Positions 47,132 to 56,670 of a DNA stretch of 64,000 nt are shown here, one piece after another. Source of the DNA: SAR92 clade bacterium (GTDB lineage: Bacteria > Pseudomonadota > Gammaproteobacteria > Pseudomonadales > Porticoccaceae); contig SHBP01000010.1 of the NCBI GenBank assembly GCA_004211905.1, forward strand, positions 1 through 64,000, in the 5' to 3' direction. The number at the start of each line of letters is the position of its first letter. The stretch's first letter is position 1. Below the pieces are notes generated by a model. It had not been told where the DNA came from. It was given only the letters and a program-made list of their open reading frames with translations, and did not search any database. The position numbers and the translations under genes were made by a program.

Positions 47132-47973
47132 GCCTGAGCAGCAATAGGATAATTAGCGAAGGTTAAATCAGCCAATCGTTGCGCGTAACCATTGGCCCTA
47201 ATCACATCGCCCATTATTAGCAAAGCAGGTGACGGTAACGGTGTCGTTCGTAGTCGCGCGGCTATATTACCAATAGTACCAACCACAATCTGCTGGTCTT
47301 TCGAAGTTCCCTGAGCGACAACTGCAAAGGGCTTATCAGTTGCACAACCTCGCTTAATCAACTGATGTGTGATTTCCTCAAGATTTGAAAGCCCCATATA
47401 AAACACGACTGTACTATCTTTTTGCAAAGCCAGATCCCAGTTGATATACAGTTCACCATTTTGTCGATGACCAGTAATAAAACTAACTGCATGAGCATGA
47501 TCGCGATGTGTGAGGGGTATCTGGGTAGCTGCGGCACAACCAATCGCCGCTGTAATGCCGGGCACAATGGAGCAAGAGATACCTTGGTTATTAAGATGAT
47601 CAACCTCTTCACCACCGCGACCAAAAATAAATGGATCGCCTCCCTTGAGTCGCACTACATTTTTACCACAGCGAGCCAAAAGCGCCAACAGTTCACAGAT
47701 CTGATCTTGAGGGAGACTGTGCTGCTCTTTTTGCTTACCGACATAGATTAGGTCACAACACTCTTGGGCATAATCTAGCAATACAGGATTCGCTAGGCGA
47801 TCATAGACAATGGCATCTGCCTCTTGCAGAAGACGCATAGCCTTCACTGTGATTAATTCCGGATCCCCAGGCCCGGCGCCCACTAGGTGCACATAACCAA
47901 ACAACGTCCTGTCCACTGGTTTTGGATCTGTGACAACAGGATTGAGCATTCTAATCGGGTGTACTTGGCTCAT
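47128..47973 (-). CDS. cobA: Uroporphyrinogen-III C-methyltransferase
   Basis: This 281-residue SAM-dependent enzyme makes precorrin-2 on the way to siroheme, the cofactor of NirB. It shows [35 protein letters not shown] and [22 protein letters not shown], the SUMT signature blocks. It is not fused to CysG dehydrogenase/ferrochelatase. It follows nirD by 10 bp in the nitrite-assimilation unit, which explains its placement. Its 3' end overlaps pckG by 4 bp. Confidence 0.93.
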
Positions 47974-47983
47974 TATTGAAACC

Positions 47984-48313
47984 TCACAGCGTTACCAACA
48001 CTTCATCGCCCGCCAATTCAACATGATAGACAGGAACACTAATAGCACTATCTTCAATACAATTGCCCGTCTGCAAATCAAAATGCTGCTTATAGAGAGG
48101 TGAGGCAACAACCAATCGTTGGTTAATGTCACCGACCATACCTCTAGACAGTACATTAGCCTTGCCAATGGGATCCCAATTGCCGATGGCGTAGACCAAA
48201 GGAGTTTCCTTAGGCAAATAAAATAGCGCTATTTGCTGACCCTCGGCGATGGCGCAGATACCAGAATTTGCTACAAGGTCTGTTTGTTCGCATATCTTTA
48301 AAATTTGGCTCAT
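47984..48313 (-). CDS. nirD: Nitrite reductase small subunit
   Basis: This 109-residue Rieske-fold protein matches NirD in length and sequence (GQQIALFYLPKETPLVYAIG, DPIGKANVLSRGMVGD, YKQHFDLQTGNC). NirD lacks the iron-sulfur ligands of true Rieske proteins. It pairs with NirB for NADH-dependent reduction of nitrite to ammonium. It lies 9 bp after nirB and 10 bp before cobA. Confidence 0.93.
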   Translation of the reverse strand: MSQILKICEQTDLVANSGICAIAEGQQIALFYLPKETPLVYAIGNWDPIGKANVLSRGMVGDINQRLVVASPLYKQHFDLQTGNCIEDSAISVPVYHVELAGDEVLVTL

Positions 48314-48322
48314 GGTTATTCC

Positions 48323-50848
48323 TTAAGCAGTGGCTTTTGATAATTCTAGACGCTCAGCCTCTGTCGCCGGTCTTGGCTGACCGCGCTCCTGCACAAAAAC
48401 AATTTGGTCATCTTCTGCATCTGTATTCACAAACTGGACAAATCGCTTAAGACGTTCAGGATTTTCAATTGTTCGTTTCCATTCACATTGGTAGGTACCA
48501 ACGATATTGTTCATCTGTTCTTCTAGCTCTGTAGCTATCCCAAGAGAATCTTCGATCACTACTTGCTTGAGATAATCTAATCCGCCTTCCAAGTTTTCCA
48601 TCCATACTGACGTTCGCTGTAACCGATCTGCAGTGCGAACATAGAACATTAAAAAACGATCGATATATTTAATTAGGGTTTCATCATCCAAATCCGTGGC
48701 GAACAAATCTGCATGACGTGGTTTCATGCCACCGTTACCGCAGACAAAAAGATTCCATCCATTTTCTGTGGCGATAATGCCAAAATCTTTAGATTGCGCT
48801 TCAGCACATTCTCTGGTGCAACCTGAAACTGCCGACTTAAGTTTGTGTGGGGAACGCAAACCCTTGTAGCGATTCTCAACATATAAAGCCATGGCCACGC
48901 TGTCCTGCACTCCATATCTACACCAGGTACTGCCTACACAAGACTTCACCGTACGTAACGCTTTTCCATAGGCGTGGCCAGTTTCAAAACCAGCATCGAC
49001 TAACTCTTTCCAAATCGATGGAAGTTGTTGCACTCTCGCACCAAATAGGTCCACACGCTGAGCACCGGTTATTTTAGTATAGAGATTGTATTTCTTAGCC
49101 ACCTCACCCAGCACAATGAGTTTGTCAGGCGTAATTTCACCCCCGGCAATACGTGGAACTACAGAGTAGGTTCCATTTTTTTGCATATTTGCCAAAAAGG
49201 TGTCGTTGGTATCCTGCAAACCCACATGCTTTTCTTTCAACACATAATCATTCCATAAGGAGGCCAAAATTGATCCAACAGTTGGTTTGCAGATATCACA
49301 TCCTCGACCACTGCCATATTTATCAAGTAACTCATCAAAACTCTCAATGTTGCCCACTTTAATTAGATGGAATAATTCTTGACGGGTATAGGAAAAGTGC
49401 TCGCAGATAGCGGTATCAACTTCCAGACCTCGCTCGGACAATTGGTCATCTACTATATTCTTAAGTAGCGCAGCACAGCCTCCACAGCCTGTACTCGCCT
49501 TTGTTTCAACCTTAACATCTCCCAAAGCCAAATATCCCGCATCCATCGCCTCGACAATGTCACCCTTACTCACATTGTGACAGGAACAGATGATCGCTGT
49601 AGCTGGCAGTACAGAGGCACCCAGAGCAGGTGTCGCTCCGGCATTGTAGGGAAGGATTAGGGTTTCCGGATCAGTGGGCAGATCTATACCATTTAAATAG
49701 TACTGCAATAATGTATCGTAATCGGAACAGTCGCCTACTAAAACAGCGCCGAGTAAAGTCTTACCGTTAGCGCTGACAATTAATCGCTTGTAGACCTCTA
49801 TGCGCTCATCACTAAAAGTGTAAGCAATAGCTCCCTCTTCAGTCCCATGGGCATCGCCAATAGAGCCTACATCTACGCCAAGTAATTTAAGCTTGGTGCT
49901 CATATCTGCACCTTGGAAAGATTGTTTATCATCACCCAATTGACTTACCGCAGCTTCTGCCATGCGATAACCTGGAGCCACCAAACCAAAGATGCGGCCA
50001 CCAAGCGATGCACATTCACCAATTGCAAAAATATCTGAATCACTGGTTTTACAGTGGTAGTCAATTTCAATTCCACCGCGGTCACCCAACTTGAGGTCGG
50101 CATCAAGGGCCAACTGGTCAAAAGGGCGAATGCCAGCACTAAATACAACCACATCTGTTGCCAAACAATCGCCATCAGCAAACTTCAGTAGTAGCCGAGT
50201 ATCAGAATCTTTAGTCGCTTCTATAACTTCAGTCACTTTACTGGTGTGAACTTTGACACCTAATGCCTCAATCTTGCGCCGCAACATACCACTACCTCCG
50301 GTATCTAGCTGCACACCCATTAGTCCCGGAGCAAATTCAACTACGTGAGTTTCTAAACCTAGATTCTGTAGAGCATTGGCCGCTTCCAGCCCCAAAAGTC
50401 CACCACCTATGACCACGCCAATGTGAGCTTCGTCGGCCTGAGCCTTAATACTACCTAAATCATCGATCGTTCGGTAAACCAAGCAAGAATCATGGTCACG
50501 GCCAGGCACGCTGGGCACAAAGGGATAGGATCCAGTTGCAAGAACCAATTTGTCATAGCTAAATTGACGGCCAGCCTGGGTGATCACGTTCTTATTATGG
50601 CGATCTATCCGGAAAACCGGATCGCCAAAGTGCGCCTCTACACCAATTTCAATGTAATGCTCTCTACTAGTCAGGGCCAGATCTTCTGGTGAGCGACCAG
50701 CAAAGTACTCCGATAGGTGAACCCGATCATAAGCTGGCCTAGTCTCTCCCCCTATCACAGTTATCTGAGTATCAATGGGCGATGCGGCTAACTGCTCCAC
50801 ATAATGGTGGCCGACCATGCCATTTCCTATTACTACTACGTTTAACAT
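48323..50848 (-). CDS. nirB: Nitrite reductase (NADH) large subunit
   Basis: This 841-residue protein has an N-terminal FAD/NADH domain (VVIGNGMVGHHYVEQL, VVIGGGLLGLEAANAL), a BFD-like [2Fe-2S] domain (ICSCHNVSKGD, TGCGGCAALL), and a siroheme/[4Fe-4S] domain with CVGSTWCRYG and SGCTRECAEAQSKDFG. It reduces nitrite to ammonium in the cytoplasm. With nirD and cobA downstream it forms an assimilatory operon; a nitrate reductase and transporter are not in the window. A porin gene lies 84 bp upstream on the same strand. Confidence 0.95.
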   Translation of the reverse strand: MLNVVVIGNGMVGHHYVEQLAASPIDTQITVIGGETRPAYDRVHLSEYFAGRSPEDLALTSREHYIEIGVEAHFGDPVFRIDRHNKNVITQAGRQFSYDKLVLATGSYPFVPSVPGRDHDSCLVYRTIDDLGSIKAQADEAHIGVVIGGGLLGLEAANALQNLGLETHVVEFAPGLMGVQLDTGGSGMLRRKIEALGVKVHTSKVTEVIEATKDSDTRLLLKFADGDCLATDVVVFSAGIRPFDQLALDADLKLGDRGGIEIDYHCKTSDSDIFAIGECASLGGRIFGLVAPGYRMAEAAVSQLGDDKQSFQGADMSTKLKLLGVDVGSIGDAHGTEEGAIAYTFSDERIEVYKRLIVSANGKTLLGAVLVGDCSDYDTLLQYYLNGIDLPTDPETLILPYNAGATPALGASVLPATAIICSCHNVSKGDIVEAMDAGYLALGDVKVETKASTGCGGCAALLKNIVDDQLSERGLEVDTAICEHFSYTRQELFHLIKVGNIESFDELLDKYGSGRGCDICKPTVGSILASLWNDYVLKEKHVGLQDTNDTFLANMQKNGTYSVVPRIAGGEITPDKLIVLGEVAKKYNLYTKITGAQRVDLFGARVQQLPSIWKELVDAGFETGHAYGKALRTVKSCVGSTWCRYGVQDSVAMALYVENRYKGLRSPHKLKSAVSGCTRECAEAQSKDFGIIATENGWNLFVCGNGGMKPRHADLFATDLDDETLIKYIDRFLMFYVRTADRLQRTSVWMENLEGGLDYLKQVVIEDSLGIATELEEQMNNIVGTYQCEWKRTIENPERLKRFVQFVNTDAEDDQIVFVQERGQPRPATEAERLELSKATA

Positions 50849-50932
50849 TTTTTACGCACCTTTATTCACTCCATAATCCGGGTCATATCAACCAACAAAT
50901 ACATTGATAGAAATTAGCTTTGGAAATAACCA

Positions 50933-52141
50933 TTAAAATTTTGCGTTAACCGTCATCCACAATTTGTCTGTATCTGAAGCATGGCTATCCGCATCATAGG
51001 AAGCATATTTAAGCTGAACTGACACTGTCTTATTAATTGCATAAGTAGCGACCACATCCAACTCAGAACCTAGATCAGCCCGACCAAAATCTGCTTTGAA
51101 ATCATGGACAATAAGTGCAAGCTTGGCGGCGCCCAACTTACCTGAAAACTTTAAGTAGGTATCTTCGATGCCATTGGTTGGAGTACCCAAAAACTTGTCT
51201 GCCCAGCCCTGATATTTATGCAACGTCGCCAGTGGCGTTTTAAAAGCAGCTATTCCACCATCACTCCCGAGCACCTCATAACCCACTGTAACTGACATGA
51301 GTTTAAGGGGTAATGTCAGCTGAGCCATCATGTAATCCGCGTCATAAGAGATAGGATTTTCAGCATAGTCAGATTGAGTTGCATAAGCAGCATCGAGCAC
51401 AAAGCCATCAAACTTACCGCTGTACTCAATGCCGTAGGTGCTGGATGAGTTGGCTGTAGCATCAGCAAAATCCAAAAGATATGCATAACCTTTGACACTA
51501 TGGCCCTTAGCTGGTGACATAGCGGCTAATAAAATATGACTGTCAGATTCCCAGCGCTTTGGTTGAGCCGCACTATCCTTAGGCCCGAAGATACGGTTAA
51601 CATCCCAAATGTAGCTATAATCTATAGCTACAGGACCAAGGGATTTGGATGACAAGGTAAAGGCGTCATAGGTTTGCTCGTTCTGGCGCCAACCCACACC
51701 ACCAACAAAACGCTGGCCACTATGCAGTATGCGCTGACGCCCTAGGATTGCTCTGTACCCATCGCTGGTATAGGTTAGAGATACTTGGTTGACATCTGTG
51801 CCATCAGGATCCGCCACAATAGGGTATCCAATATTTCCATTGCTTGGCGTACGGTAACTTTCATTACCTACTAGGGTTACATTATCAACCTCGAATAAAG
51901 CAGTTAGTCCATTTAAAGATGCAGATTTATAAGTGAGTCTGGTTTTCAATGTCGATGCGTTTGCATTTTTATCAATTCCGTCTTGATCGACAAATTCATA
52001 GCGATAGCGAAATGACAAAGAGGTATCCCCTTCGCCTAACATCTGCAAAACGGAGCTGGCTTCCTCAGCATGTCCATTCACCAATGGTTGTAAAGATAAA
52101 ACCGCAGTTAATGCAAAGGGGAGAAGTGATACTTTTTTCAT
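50933..52141 (-). CDS. Outer-membrane porin-like protein upstream of nirB
   Basis: The start is ATG 52139-52141 with AGGAAC upstream and a signal peptide (SLLPFALTAVLSLQPLVNGHA) following; an upstream in-frame start would bury it. The mature part is beta-strand rich with alternating hydrophobic residues (FRYRYEFVDQDG, TLKTRLTYKSAS, WMTVNAKF at the end), like alginate_exp/OprD-type porins of about 400 residues. Being the first gene of the porin-nirB-nirD-cobA array, it may admit nitrite, nitrate or formate-like anions. That role is inference from position. Confidence 0.8.
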   Translation of the reverse strand: MKKVSLLPFALTAVLSLQPLVNGHAEEASSVLQMLGEGDTSLSFRYRYEFVDQDGIDKNANASTLKTRLTYKSASLNGLTALFEVDNVTLVGNESYRTPSNGNIGYPIVADPDGTDVNQVSLTYTSDGYRAILGRQRILHSGQRFVGGVGWRQNEQTYDAFTLSSKSLGPVAIDYSYIWDVNRIFGPKDSAAQPKRWESDSHILLAAMSPAKGHSVKGYAYLLDFADATANSSSTYGIEYSGKFDGFVLDAAYATQSDYAENPISYDADYMMAQLTLPLKLMSVTVGYEVLGSDGGIAAFKTPLATLHKYQGWADKFLGTPTNGIEDTYLKFSGKLGAAKLALIVHDFKADFGRADLGSELDVVATYAINKTVSVQLKYASYDADSHASDTDKLWMTVNAKF

Positions 52142-52501
52142 GAAAGTTCCTATAAAAGTGAATACTAATAAAAGCCAGCGCAAAGACTTGAATACACCTA
52201 GGTACGATTCCCTAGTCGAAGATCAATTGTCATGAGCTCTGTGGGCTGTAAGAGTTTTCATCAATACAAGAACTGTGCCAAGTTAATAAAATCAATGGCT
52301 TAGGTGTTATGTGCATAGATTATCAGCAATGCATCATTTCAAATTAAATATAAAACGCACCAAAATTTGCCACTCAAAAAGCAGCAGTGCTCTATATTGC
52401 ACCAGACTAGTTAAAGCTGTGCAGCTAAGCAGCCCTTCTCGAACGGTGCTTCCGGCAGCTCAGATTCAGGTATTAGAATGCTCGAATTTGGGTGAGAAGA
52501 T
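52142..52501. promoter_or_regulatory. Divergent region between porin-nirBD unit and YwaF-like gene
   Basis: This 360 bp gap has no gene. It must hold the porin-nirBD promoter. CTAGG and CCTAG flank an 8 bp centre near 52198-52215, a weak inverted repeat about 60 bp before the porin start. I see no terminator. Confidence 0.4.
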
Positions 52502-53275
52502 TTGAATCTATCTAATGAATCTCTTAAAGTCACTGTTATGGATAATCCTTTCGAATTAATATCAACTAGTCACTTTATAAGTGTCGCTGTCTGTATCTTG
52601 TTTATTGTTTTTTTCCCTCGCCTATTCGTGGGTAAACATGAGGTCTTGCTGGGACAGTTAAAGCTCACTCTAGTGCTGTTAATTCTCTCTTTTCAAATTA
52701 TCGATTTTTATAAAGTTGTCTATTTATTTGGTGAGCCCTGGAAAACGGCGCTACCACTGCACCTATGTGATTTTTCAGCTCTGAGTATCGCCGGCTATTT
52801 AATGACCGGAAATAAACACTTGTTTAATTTCGCATTCTTTTGGGGGATTGCTGGAGCAGGCATGGCGATTCTGACACCAAATGCCGTGTATGCTTTTCCG
52901 TCTATCGACTACTTAGCTAATCAATATGGTCATACACTGATTCTTTTGGGCATCTCAGTCGCAATGATTGTTTTCAATGAGCGACCTTATGCTAAAGATA
53001 TTTTTATCATCTTCGGTTTTACCACCTTAATATTGATTCCCTTATACCTGATCAATTATCTTCTCGAAGCCCCAGCCAACTACTGGTATCTTTTAGAAAA
53101 GCCCTACGGGAATAATATTATGACGCCGCTACCCGAGGCGCCCTATCACATGCTGTACCTTTACCCCATTGCGTTCTTATTTTTTCTCGCGCTGTACGCG
53201 CCTTATTATTTTAAAGATAAAATGACGACTTCCTTAGAACCCAAGATTTCAGGGCAGTCAACGTCAGCCTCATAG
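52502..53275 (+). CDS. TIGR02206/YwaF-family integral membrane protein
   Basis: The frame starts with TTG at 52502, which has a fair GGTGAG site; ATG 52538 is an alternative with no ribosome site. The 257-residue protein has about seven membrane segments and the family hallmarks LPLHLCDFSALSIAGYLM and GIAGAGMAILTPNAVYAFP, with a conserved Pro-x-His-x-Cys-Asp. The family is widespread but its function is not established. Its 3' end overlaps the convergent Lrp-type gene by 6 bp. Confidence 0.8.
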   Translation: MNLSNESLKVTVMDNPFELISTSHFISVAVCILFIVFFPRLFVGKHEVLLGQLKLTLVLLILSFQIIDFYKVVYLFGEPWKTALPLHLCDFSALSIAGYLMTGNKHLFNFAFFWGIAGAGMAILTPNAVYAFPSIDYLANQYGHTLILLGISVAMIVFNERPYAKDIFIIFGFTTLILIPLYLINYLLEAPANYWYLLEKPYGNNIMTPLPEAPYHMLYLYPIAFLFFLALYAPYYFKDKMTTSLEPKISGQSTSAS

Positions 53276-53731
53276 GGGGACAGCTGTTGTGTATTTTTGC
53301 TGTCTCAATATTAAGTTTGTGGTTGATGAGCGGACAATTCCTAGGCGAAGTAGACTCTGCATTATAAATTTCTCAAGACTCTCAGTATCTGTCTCAATAA
53401 TCTTAAGAAGATAATCGTTGGAGCCAGTGATCGAAGAGCATTCGATAATCTGATCCTTAGAGGCGACAAAGTTGTCTAAGGTTTCAATGGTCTTTTGTCG
53501 GTGATCCAGTAATGCGATATGCACATAGGCCATAGCCGTCAAGCCAAGAGATTTTGGATTAAGCATGGCCACATAACTATCTATTACGCCGCTATCTTCA
53601 AGCTTCCTAACCCTACGCCAGCAAGGTGAGCTCGAGAGGTTCACCTTTTCAGCCAAATCTTGGTTGCCAATTTTTCCATCTGCCTGCAAAACTCGTAAGA
53701 TGCTGCGATCAAAATTATCTAATTTTTCCAT
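53270..53731 (-). CDS. Lrp/AsnC-family transcriptional regulator
   Basis: This 153-residue protein has an N-terminal helix-turn-helix (LDNFDRSILRVLQADGKIGN, AEKVNLSSSPCWRRVRKLE) and a C-terminal RAM ligand-binding domain (VAMLNPKSLGLTAMAYVHI, SSITGSNDYLLKI). It is divergent from phhA with a 127 bp gap that contains an inverted GGGTAA/TTACCC pair. It probably controls the phenylalanine hydroxylase genes in response to an aromatic amino acid, a context inference. Confidence 0.88.
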   Translation of the reverse strand: MEKLDNFDRSILRVLQADGKIGNQDLAEKVNLSSSPCWRRVRKLEDSGVIDSYVAMLNPKSLGLTAMAYVHIALLDHRQKTIETLDNFVASKDQIIECSSITGSNDYLLKIIETDTESLEKFIMQSLLRLGIVRSSTTNLILRQQKYTTAVPL

Positions 53732-53761
53732 GGTTAATAATTTCCTTGAATGCCTTATTTA

Positions 53762-53816
53762 GGGTAAATATAACCGAAAAATACCGCTTTATCACCCGTT
53801 TAACAAGCTATTACCC
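53762..53816. promoter_or_regulatory. Inverted GGGTAA/TTACCC pair before phhA
   Basis: GGGTAA at 53762-53767 and TTACCC at 53811-53816 face each other across 43 bp, within A/T-rich flanks (TTTA-GGGTAA-ATA and TA-TTACCC-TATAAA). This spacing would suit an Lrp-type regulator that wraps DNA. Weak evidence. Confidence 0.3.
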
Positions 53817-53858
53817 TATAAATTGAGGAATACTATCCTAAAGACCAAGGATAATAAA

Positions 53859-54665
53859 ATGGCAAAACAGACTAACTACATTGCTAAAACACCTGATGCC
53901 AACGGAGTTATTAACTATAGCGAAGAAGAGCACAGCGTTTGGTCTGACCTGTTTAAACAACAGCAAGCCAACATTCAGCAATATGCTGCAGATGTGTACT
54001 TAGATGGCTTAGAAAAACTAGCGATGCCCGATGATAGAATCCCTCAATGCGATGAAATTAGTCGTCACCTTGAGCCCCTCACTGGATGGAGTGTAGCGCC
54101 CGTTCCAGCACTTATTAGTTTTGGTCGATTTTTTAAAACACTCTCAGAGAAGACATTCCCGGCGGCATCATTTATCCGCAGTCGGGCTGATTTTGACTAT
54201 ATTAAAGAGCCCGACATTTTCCATGAAATTTTCGGCCATACACCTTTGCTAACAGATCCTAGTTTTGCTTATTTCTCTGAGACTATTGGCAAAATTGGAC
54301 TGCAAGTGGAACCTTCAGATTACAGTTGGCTGATCCGTCTTTACTGGTTCACTATAGAATTTGGGCTACTCAAACAAAATGGCATCTATAAGGCGCTTGG
54401 ATCTGGTCTTAACTCCTCACCAACGGAGCTTATCTATAGTGTTGATAGTCCCGTACCCGAGCGTCGTGAATTTAATGTCATTGATATTTTGCGAACCCCT
54501 TATCGTATCGATATCCATCAGCCGATTTACTATGTAATCGACAAGATAGACGATCTTCTCCAAGTCGCAGAGAGAGACTTGCAGAGCGATATAAAAAAGG
54601 CACAATCTCTAGGGTTATTTGAAAACACCTTTATACCAATGAACGAAACGAAACGAACCGCGTAA
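53859..54665 (+). CDS. phhA: Phenylalanine-4-hydroxylase
   Basis: The start is ATG 53859 with AAGGA 7 bp upstream. The 268-residue monomeric bacterial enzyme hydroxylates phenylalanine to tyrosine with tetrahydropterin and iron. It shows the iron site FHEIFGHTPLLTDP (two histidines) and the downstream VEPSDYSWLIRLYWFTIEFGL glutamate segment, plus LTGWSVAPVPALISFG. It precedes phhB by 14 bp. The tyrosine produced feeds the hpd unit that converges on it. Confidence 0.95.
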   Translation: MAKQTNYIAKTPDANGVINYSEEEHSVWSDLFKQQQANIQQYAADVYLDGLEKLAMPDDRIPQCDEISRHLEPLTGWSVAPVPALISFGRFFKTLSEKTFPAASFIRSRADFDYIKEPDIFHEIFGHTPLLTDPSFAYFSETIGKIGLQVEPSDYSWLIRLYWFTIEFGLLKQNGIYKALGSGLNSSPTELIYSVDSPVPERREFNVIDILRTPYRIDIHQPIYYVIDKIDDLLQVAERDLQSDIKKAQSLGLFENTFIPMNETKRTA

Positions 54666-54679
54666 ATAGGATAACTAAT

Positions 54680-55036
54680 ATGACTGATAATCAGGTTTGC
54701 GACCTTAGTGACCGCAATTGTGAACCCTGCCAAGGAGGCATTCCAGCATTGAGCTTAGATGAGGCAAAAGCCACAATGAATGAATTACATAATGACTGGC
54801 TATTGTCATCTGATGGTAAAGAAATTTCTCGAGAGTTTAAATTTAAAGGCTTTGCACGAGCCGTGCAAATGGCGAACCTAATCGCATGGGTTGGAGATCG
54901 ACAGGGACATCATCCAGACATCGGTTTTGGTTGGGGTTATTGCACAGTGAAATTCACGACTCATGAAATCTCAGGCCTATCGACCAATGACTTTATCTGT
55001 GCCGCTAAGTTAGACCAAATTGTTGATAAAAGCTGA
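54680..55036 (+). CDS. phhB: Pterin-4a-carbinolamine dehydratase
   Basis: This 118-residue protein recycles the pterin cofactor used by PhhA. It shows the family motif GDRQGHHPDIGFGWGYCTVK, with the catalytic histidines, preceded by FKGFARAVQMANLIAWV. A cysteine-containing N-terminal extension (DLSDRNCEPCQGG) is normal for bacterial members. Its stop lies 1 bp from the convergent maiA end. Confidence 0.93.
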   Translation: MTDNQVCDLSDRNCEPCQGGIPALSLDEAKATMNELHNDWLLSSDGKEISREFKFKGFARAVQMANLIAWVGDRQGHHPDIGFGWGYCTVKFTTHEISGLSTNDFICAAKLDQIVDKS

Positions 55037-55037
55037 T

Positions 55038-55700
55038 CTATTTAGCGGGATAATCAGACTGTGCTTCTGGGCTGGCCGCTGAAAAGGCAGACATTTGGTG
55101 GCAATGATCGTATATTGCGCAAATAATAGGATAATCCTGCAATGGGCAGTCAAACCGCAGCGCGTTATAGACCTGAGGAATTAAACACAGATCTGCCAGA
55201 GAGACAGAATTGCCAAAACAAAAGCTTCCTTTACTACCTAATACGGTCAAACGGCGCTCCAGGGCAGTAAAGCCCACTTGGATCCAATGATGATACCAGT
55301 GCATTTTTTCAGCTTCAGACGCACCTACTTTTGCAGTTAAAAACTGGGTTACTCTAGGATTATTCAACGGGTGAATCTCCATGGCGATCTGATAAGCCAT
55401 AGAGCGTATCTGAGCACGATCAATAGCACTGGCCGGAAGCAGTGGCGATTGCGGGTAGGTCTCTTCAAGATATTCAATAATCGCTAAAGACTGAGTGATG
55501 GTTCCCTCAGGTGTCACTAAAGTAGGCACTAACCCTTGGGAATTAACTTGCAAGTAGGCTTCCTGCTTCTGATCCCCTTCGAGCAAATTAACTGGTATCT
55601 GCCTCCAACTCAACTCTTTCAATTCCAAGGCAATACGAACTCGATACGCTGCCGAGGAACGATAATAGCTATAGAGTTCAAGGCCAGTGTTAGCCGACAT
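55038..55700 (-). CDS. maiA: Maleylacetoacetate isomerase
   Basis: This 220-residue zeta-class glutathione-transferase-fold enzyme isomerises maleylacetoacetate to fumarylacetoacetate using glutathione. It shows the zeta motif SYYRSSAAYRVRIALELK, and SQGLVPTL, ITQSLAIIEYLEETYP and the C-terminal helical domain. It overlaps fahA by 11 bp, so it is translationally coupled and is the last gene of the tyrosine-degradation operon. Confidence 0.93.
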   Translation of the reverse strand: MSANTGLELYSYYRSSAAYRVRIALELKELSWRQIPVNLLEGDQKQEAYLQVNSQGLVPTLVTPEGTITQSLAIIEYLEETYPQSPLLPASAIDRAQIRSMAYQIAMEIHPLNNPRVTQFLTAKVGASEAEKMHWYHHWIQVGFTALERRLTVLGSKGSFCFGNSVSLADLCLIPQVYNALRFDCPLQDYPIICAIYDHCHQMSAFSAASPEAQSDYPAK

Positions 55701-56670
55701 ATTTTGTTACCTTTTGATCAATCTCACCAAAGATACTTTGCCCGTTGTCATCTAACATATCAATTTGTATTCGATCACCAAAGCTCATAAATTCTGTAAT
55801 GGCACTTCCATTAGCAATAGTCTCCAGCATACGAACCTCTGCTAAACAACAAGACCCCTTAGAGCGATCTAAATTGGATACAGTACCAGAACCAACAATG
55901 GTTCCTGCGCAAAGAGGGCGAGTTTTGGCAGCGTGAGCGATAAGCTGTCCAAAATCAAACGTCATATCTACCCCCGCATTGGGTTCACCGACTAAATCTC
56001 CATTTAATATAGCTCGCAAAGGTAGATGTAGTTTGGCGCCATCCCATGCACTACCTAAAACATCAGGAGTCACCGCCACTGGCGAGAAAGCACTACTAGG
56101 CTTAGCATGAAAAAAACCAAAGCCCTTAGCTAATTCACCAGGGATAAGATTGCGTAATGACACATCATTAACCAGCATCACTAACTGAATATACTTAGCA
56201 GCCTCACTCGAAGAGATTCCCATGGGTACATCATCCACGATCACAGCAACCTCAGCTTCAAAATCAATACCCCAGGCTTCATCGGCCACAGCTATATCTT
56301 CCCGTGGCCCTAAGAAACTATCTGATCCCCCTTGATACATTAACGGGTCAGTCCAAAAAGATGAGGGCATCTCTGCATTTCGCGCTTTGCGCACTAGCTC
56401 TACGTGATTAACATAGGCACTACCATCAGCCCACTGGAAAGCGCGAGGCAATGGTGAGGCGCAGATCTCTGAATTAAAAGCTTGGCTATCTATTTCGCCA
56501 TTTTCTAGCTGCAGATATAGCGCAGCTAACGGCTGTTTACAGTTATCCCAGTTATCAAGCGCTCCCTGCAGAGTAGGAGCAATCTCAGTTGCCGACACAT
56601 AGCGTTGCATTTGATTATCAACAACAATGAGCTGACCGTCTCGGCCCTGATTAATAGATGCAAGTTTCAT
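55690..56670 (-). CDS. Fumarylacetoacetate hydrolase family protein
   Basis: This 326-residue enzyme probably splits fumarylacetoacetate to fumarate and acetoacetate. It carries the FAH-family metal site and core segments: DPLMYQGGSDSFLGPRED, WGIDFEAEVAVIVDDV, FGFFHAKPSSAFSPVAVTP, and GTIVGSGTVSN. The shorter form (about 325 rather than 420 residues) is common in bacteria. It overlaps the VOC gene by 4 bp and maiA by 11 bp, fixing its pathway. Confidence 0.88.
   Translation of the reverse strand: MKLASINQGRDGQLIVVDNQMQRYVSATEIAPTLQGALDNWDNCKQPLAALYLQLENGEIDSQAFNSEICASPLPRAFQWADGSAYVNHVELVRKARNAEMPSSFWTDPLMYQGGSDSFLGPREDIAVADEAWGIDFEAEVAVIVDDVPMGISSSEAAKYIQLVMLVNDVSLRNLIPGELAKGFGFFHAKPSSAFSPVAVTPDVLGSAWDGAKLHLPLRAILNGDLVGEPNAGVDMTFDFGQLIAHAAKTRPLCAGTIVGSGTVSNLDRSKGSCCLAEVRMLETIANGSAITEFMSFGDRIQIDMLDDNGQSIFGEIDQKVTKYVG

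Noticed and set aside
52198-52215. CTAGG/CCTAG repeat before the porin as a nitrate-response leader hairpin
   Set aside because: The arms are only 5 bp, and I could not match any known NasR/NarL-type consensus.
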